Assembly (NCBI GenBank): GCA_903838095.1
Contig: CAILXE010000443.1
Coordinates: 1 to 8,524, forward strand
Length of the DNA: 8,524 nucleotides
Origin: an uncultured Chlorobiaceae bacterium
GTDB taxonomy: Bacteria > Bacteroidota > Chlorobiia > Chlorobiales > Chlorobiaceae
Direction of reading: 5' to 3'
Shown here: in pieces, positions 6,701 to 8,524 of the stretch
Position numbering within the stretch: position 1 is the first letter of the stretch
How the letters are laid out: every line of letters begins with the position of its first letter
Translations under genes and position numbers: made by a program
The notes under the pieces: model-generated
Seen by the model: the letters and a program-made list of their open reading frames with translations, nothing else
Told to the model about the DNA's origin: nothing
The model's database searches: none

Positions 6701-6755
6701 ATGGAAATCCTTAAGCTTTTTGCTCCGGGTTTGGTGGGATTTGATGGTATGGTGA
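3720..6755 (+). CDS. Usher-like outer-membrane assembly protein with C-terminal beta-sandwich modules
   Basis: This 1011-residue protein is predicted to form the outer-membrane pore that assembles and exports the pilin candidates. A signal peptide ends near PLMA (34). Residues about 50-170 form an alpha/beta module reminiscent of copper-amine-oxidase N-terminal-like repeats rather than the classical PapC N-domain. Residues about 215-705 are rich in alternating strands, consistent with a barrel. Within them, GWDVELFRNGDRLDYR to YGLNELKLVFHGPQG (343-389) matches the usher plug pattern. Residues 715-808 are SdrD-B-like, with an EF-hand-like loop (D725, N727, N729, D733, E736) and a C793/C800 pair. 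Residues 809-902 resemble a carboxypeptidase-regulatory-like domain. The last 110 residues are polar, basic and unassigned. The start is TTG 3720, 8 nt after the chaperone stop. The next in-frame ATG would lose the basic part of the signal peptide, and upstream ATG codons in frame are lacking. Translational coupling to the chaperone is likely. Confidence 0.75.
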   Translation: MFFTKRSSRAWRSLLSLVWGSMLAILALTVPLMAENNVAQPSRVVLTDEDMLLCVLKLNGATISNVIVTFTSQVGNRVALFLPLGEFSRVLELGIAVDPAARSASGFVATPSHSFMLDMAKSVVMVSGKPYRYDQSLVVALPDDIYVESALLAEWLAMRIDANRLTVRVNVLPFEPLPLQQKMEREKRGRNTWGYGKYRDNGYPRLDTPFMFLGGPSVDLSFSSSVIGNRERTIALGNSQYFSRISGDILWMNGQLDLSGDIAGTGQSMFGVDNGNLFLGRANPAGGLLGPMNAKRLAIGDIQPDPLPLIGGGSGAGVMISSYSSFRSAFFDDLTLRGVLANGWDVELFRNGDRLDYRPSNPENAYAFTDIPMLYGLNELKLVFHGPQGETRVETHYSNVGTNMTEPGSWNYQLTAMDASRNSLFSATRGNISPLLTWKSTIGLNQWITVNNYLASLLEGDKRQTFFGAGFSGYLKTVQVDMQFAGNLDANQWARQVGFQSKLDAAMLSFRWQDYDPGWQTIPVSVSSLKQWQARVDGIHPILFPHFSTLSAGLDHTEDEKHQMRNRTTVMSNNYTLGISHTHSIIFEQNQLDGGIGDAINGSSYASLMSGKSTFRIELGYQFVPLRVIKNVATTYEKSFPHEWRLSNRIGFSPSANSLMTSIGLSRSIKDYTMGALFNYASQGIWSVGLRLSTNLSREPQSGQWRADGTLNAAQAAVSAQAFLDLNRNRIWDQNELLIQDVGFSVNQRNSERRTSSNGSAFLQGLTPNILTDISILRSTLGNLSWVADKGVCVVPRSGCPVTVRLPVWVTGEVSGTMYRKVGNIQRLASGIVIEALDNGGTVASRAISGYDGMYFLKALPSGESTVRVSPEQAVKLRFSAPSQKVSIPADGGFVDGIDMVLDAIPVDSSGDVIGEQKSVPAQDIFAINSVLREPGHEDGKVKNQQVSSGVRIEAGTSHKITKLKSRALRGPRVKDKLLIGRKPANHPLVKDQAWKSLSFLLRVWWDLMVW

Positions 6756-6802
6756 ATCTTTTTCCTGAAGGGCGGGTATACATGAAAGCAGATGTTACAT
6801 AA
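6701..6802 (+). other. Short ORF overlapping the usher 3' end in the -1 frame; possible true C-terminus
   Basis: ATG 6701 opens 33 codons ending at TAA 6800-6802, in the frame one base back from the usher. The peptide (including LFAPGLVGFDGMVNLFPEG and RVYMKADVT) looks more protein-like than the usher frame over the same bases, which ends LLRVWWDLMVW. The -1 frame is open from 6650, after a TAA at 6647-6649. The stretch could be the real end of the usher after a frameshift (mutation, sequencing error, or slippage near the five-T run 6717-6721), a tiny separate gene, or chance. Confidence 0.3.
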
Positions 6803-6813
6803 TGTCAGAACAA

Positions 6814-6846
6814 GCAAATACAGTTCACTCTTTTGCCTCTTTTTTC
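6814..6846 (+). terminator. Weak candidate terminator after the usher gene
   Basis: GCAAA (6814-6818) can pair with TTTGC (6832-6836) across a 13-nt loop, followed by CTCTTTTTTC. The stem is only five pairs and mostly A-T, so the T-rich tail is stronger evidence than the hairpin. No better terminator is visible between the usher and lolD. Confidence 0.25.
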
Positions 6847-6853
6847 TTATAAT
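6824..6853 (+). promoter_or_regulatory. Candidate promoter for lolD
   Basis: A perfect TATAAT at 6848-6853 lies 18 nt after TTCACT (6824-6829, four of six matches to the -35 consensus). Transcription would begin near 6860 and give a leader of about 80 nt before the lolD ATG. This would let lolD and the cyclase be transcribed independently of the usher operon. Confidence 0.45.
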
Positions 6854-6938
6854 AGCTTACAATGTCCGGTTGTTCCTCTTTTCTGACAGCAATGGGTATA
6901 AGTCCCTGTAATCCACAACAACGAAGCGTGGTGATTTG

Positions 6939-7658
6939 ATGGCTGAAACAATTCTCAGGCTTGAAAATATCCGCAAGGAGCTTGGGCTCTCCAAGGCTAT
7001 CCGCCAAACCATCATTCCAAACCTTTCGCTGGAGGTAAAAGCTGGAGAGTTTGTTGCCATAACAGGGCCTTCCGGTTCCGGTAAATCGACACTCCTCTAT
7101 CTTATGGGAGGGCTGGACAAGCCAACTGCGGGTAAAGTGTGGCTTGATGGTGATGAGATCACTGAAAAGGATGAGACGGAGATGAACCGAATCAGAAATG
7201 AAAAAATTGGATTCATCTATCAGTTTCACTTTTTGCTTCCTGAGTTTAACGCCGTTGAAAATGTCAGTATGCCGATGATGATTCGCGGTCTGCTTCCCCG
7301 AAAAGAGATCAGGGCGAGGGCGATGAAATTGCTCGACATGGTTGATATGCAGAACAAGTATACCAACAAGCCAAGTCAGTTGTCCGGAGGGCAGCAGCAA
7401 AGGGTTGCCATTGCACGAGCGCTTGCCAACGAACCGAAAATTCTTCTGGGCGATGAACCGACCGGCAATCTTGATTCACGTTCGGCAAACAATGTCTATC
7501 AACTTTTTGACCGTCTGAACAGGGAGCTGAATCAGACGATTATTGTCGTTACCCACGATGAAGAGTTTGCAAATCGTGCCGGACGCCGGATTCATCTTGT
7601 TGACGGAAAAGTTGAGCGTGATAGCCAGTTGCGGGCAAAAGCAGAAGCAATGATTTGA
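6939..7658 (+). CDS. lolD: LolD-type lipoprotein-export ABC transporter ATP-binding protein
   Basis: This 239-residue ATPase is complete for its class: Walker [10 protein letters not shown] (43-51), Q-loop Q95 in [13 protein letters not shown], signature LSGGQQQR (148-155), Walker B ILLGDEP with catalytic E173, D-loop NLD (177-179) and switch H206 in VVTHDEE. The [19 protein letters not shown] segment and overall length point to the LolD/MacB subfamily. LolD powers the LolCDE inner-membrane complex that extracts lipoproteins for transfer to LolA and the outer membrane. No LolC/E-type permease is adjacent here, so a MacB-like or other export role is not excluded. I chose ATG 6939, preceded by GGTGA (6930-6934); a TTG immediately before it (6936) would add only one residue. 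The product ends at TGA 7656-7658, 42 nt before the next gene, so the two are probably co-transcribed. Confidence 0.88.
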   Translation: MAETILRLENIRKELGLSKAIRQTIIPNLSLEVKAGEFVAITGPSGSGKSTLLYLMGGLDKPTAGKVWLDGDEITEKDETEMNRIRNEKIGFIYQFHFLLPEFNAVENVSMPMMIRGLLPRKEIRARAMKLLDMVDMQNKYTNKPSQLSGGQQQRVAIARALANEPKILLGDEPTGNLDSRSANNVYQLFDRLNRELNQTIIVVTHDEEFANRAGRRIHLVDGKVERDSQLRAKAEAMI

Positions 7659-7700
7659 TGAAGATATTTTAATGCCGCATTATTACAATTTATTATTGTT

Positions 7701-8524
7701 ATGTCATTGTTACTTGAGAGCATCAGGCAGTCGAAGCCTTATCTGTACAAGGCGTTTTCATCGATTGAGGATGGTGAGCAGCATCTTCAGCGAATTATTG
7801 AGCTTGATCGCTACTGGGAGCGCTTGAAACAGCCTGTTCACAAGGTGATTTTGCCATCCGGTGATCTTCCAAAAGATGTTGTTATCAGTGGTGAGTACGA
7901 CTTGATCTATGCCGGCGGGACGCTCAGCCTGCTCCATGCAGCGATTATGGCGTGTAAGTATGGCCGCAAGGTGATGATTTTTGACCGCCAGACTCCGGCA
8001 AAATCTACCAGAGACTGGAATATTTCCCGAAAAGAGCTTCTCAACCTCTCGGCTATAGGTCTTTTTACTGAAAGTGAGATTGACTCATCTATTGTTCGTC
8101 AGTATAAAAACGGTTGGGTTGAATTTTACCAGCCTGACGGCAGTCAGAAAAGGCTCGTCATGGACAGTGTGCTTGATTGTGCCGTTGATGCCGACAAGCT
8201 TCTTGGTCTGGCAAAAAAGAAGGTACTGTCAGCTCCGGAAAGCACGATTATTGCCGGGAGCACCTTTCTCTGTTGTTACCAGTGTGATGGCCATATTGTC
8301 GTAAAGGTTGAAGATCGTCAAGGGAAAGTTTTCTACTACAAGGCAACAGTGCTGGTCGATGTCATGGGAATACTCTCTCCCATCGCCATGCAGCTCAACG
8401 AGGGAATGCCACAAACTCATGTTTGTCCGACGGTTGGCACGATAGCGAGCGGTTTTGATGATATCGATTTCGACACCGGGGAAATTCTTGCCACGACAAG
8501 GCCTGCAGAAACCGCACCAGGAAA
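7701..8524 (+). CDS. cruA: CruA/CruB-type carotenoid (lycopene) cyclase, 3' end outside window
   Basis: The first 274 codons of a flavoprotein are present and remain open to the window edge. Residues 67-96 form a dinucleotide-binding Rossmann start, YDLIYAGGTLSLLHAA followed by KVMIFDR, with a relaxed glycine motif. This is followed by DWNISRKELLNLSAIGLFTE (105-124), the stretch I recognise from CruA and CruP proteins. LVDVMGILSPIAMQLN (218-233) matches the second conserved block (a D-x-MG-x-x-SPI pattern). CruA cyclises lycopene ends toward gamma-carotene in green sulfur bacteria; the paralogue CruB acts on gamma-carotene in brown species, and these residues do not separate the two. ATG 7701 is the first ATG after an in-frame TGA (7659-7661). 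No Shine-Dalgarno is present, only a 5-bp AT inverted repeat (ACAAT 7685-7689, ATTGT 7695-7699) directly upstream. Confidence 0.75.
   Translation, partial: MSLLLESIRQSKPYLYKAFSSIEDGEQHLQRIIELDRYWERLKQPVHKVILPSGDLPKDVVISGEYDLIYAGGTLSLLHAAIMACKYGRKVMIFDRQTPAKSTRDWNISRKELLNLSAIGLFTESEIDSSIVRQYKNGWVEFYQPDGSQKRLVMDSVLDCAVDADKLLGLAKKKVLSAPESTIIAGSTFLCCYQCDGHIVVKVEDRQGKVFYYKATVLVDVMGILSPIAMQLNEGMPQTHVCPTVGTIASGFDDIDFDTGEILATTRPAETAPG

Noticed and set aside
6825..7400. 191-residue open frame on the minus strand across the lolD region
   Set aside because: It is antisense to lolD, whose motifs are complete, and its peptide shows no recognisable family.
1..8524. CRISPR array, tRNA or rRNA genes, insertion sequences, phage genes
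   Set aside because: I saw no regularly spaced repeats, no cloverleaf-like or rRNA-like sequence, and no transposase or integrase motif on either strand.

Overview
The window looks like chromosome from a green sulfur bacterium (Chlorobiaceae: Chlorobium, Pelodictyon or a relative). This is inferred from two genes at the right-hand end: a LolD-type lipoprotein-export ATPase and, 42 nt downstream, the first 274 codons of a CruA/CruB-type carotenoid (lycopene) cyclase, a flavoprotein family characteristic of green sulfur bacteria and cyanobacteria. Base composition is moderate, with AT-rich spacers and few clear Shine-Dalgarno sequences. No database search was possible.

Layout, all on the + strand. 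(1) Positions 1-77 hold the last 24 codons of a gene ending like an alpha/beta hydrolase. (2) An AT-rich 269-nt spacer with palindromes, a TATAAT box and a C8 run leads to an OmpR/PhoB-type response regulator (347-1117) with no histidine kinase beside it. (3) A 338-nt spacer carries repeated GCTC motifs, then a near-consensus promoter (TTGACC, 17 nt, TATACT) with a small palindrome at the predicted transcription start. (4) Next come two secreted DUF4402-like pilin candidates (1456-2019 and 2169-2687), a hairpin plus T-run that looks like an intrinsic terminator (2741-2774), a PapD-like periplasmic chaperone (2848-3711) and, 8 nt later, a 1011-residue usher-like outer-membrane protein (3720-6755). 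(5) Then follow lolD (6939-7658) and the 5' part of the cyclase gene (7701 to the window end).

The central block reads as a compact, non-classical chaperone-usher surface-fibre locus. Two small subunits would be secreted and held by the chaperone, and the usher would assemble and export them. The usher is unusual. It has an N-terminal module that does not look like the classical PapC N-terminal domain, a plug-like segment inside a predicted barrel, then an EF-hand-like/SdrD-B-like module and a carboxypeptidase-regulatory-like beta-sandwich. The upstream response regulator may control the block. The terminator between subunits and assembly genes would favour many subunits per chaperone and usher. 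This locus is the best candidate for a little-described system here. The other points most worth checking are the reading frame at the usher's 3' end, its TTG start inside T-runs, and the motif cluster in front of the pilin promoter.
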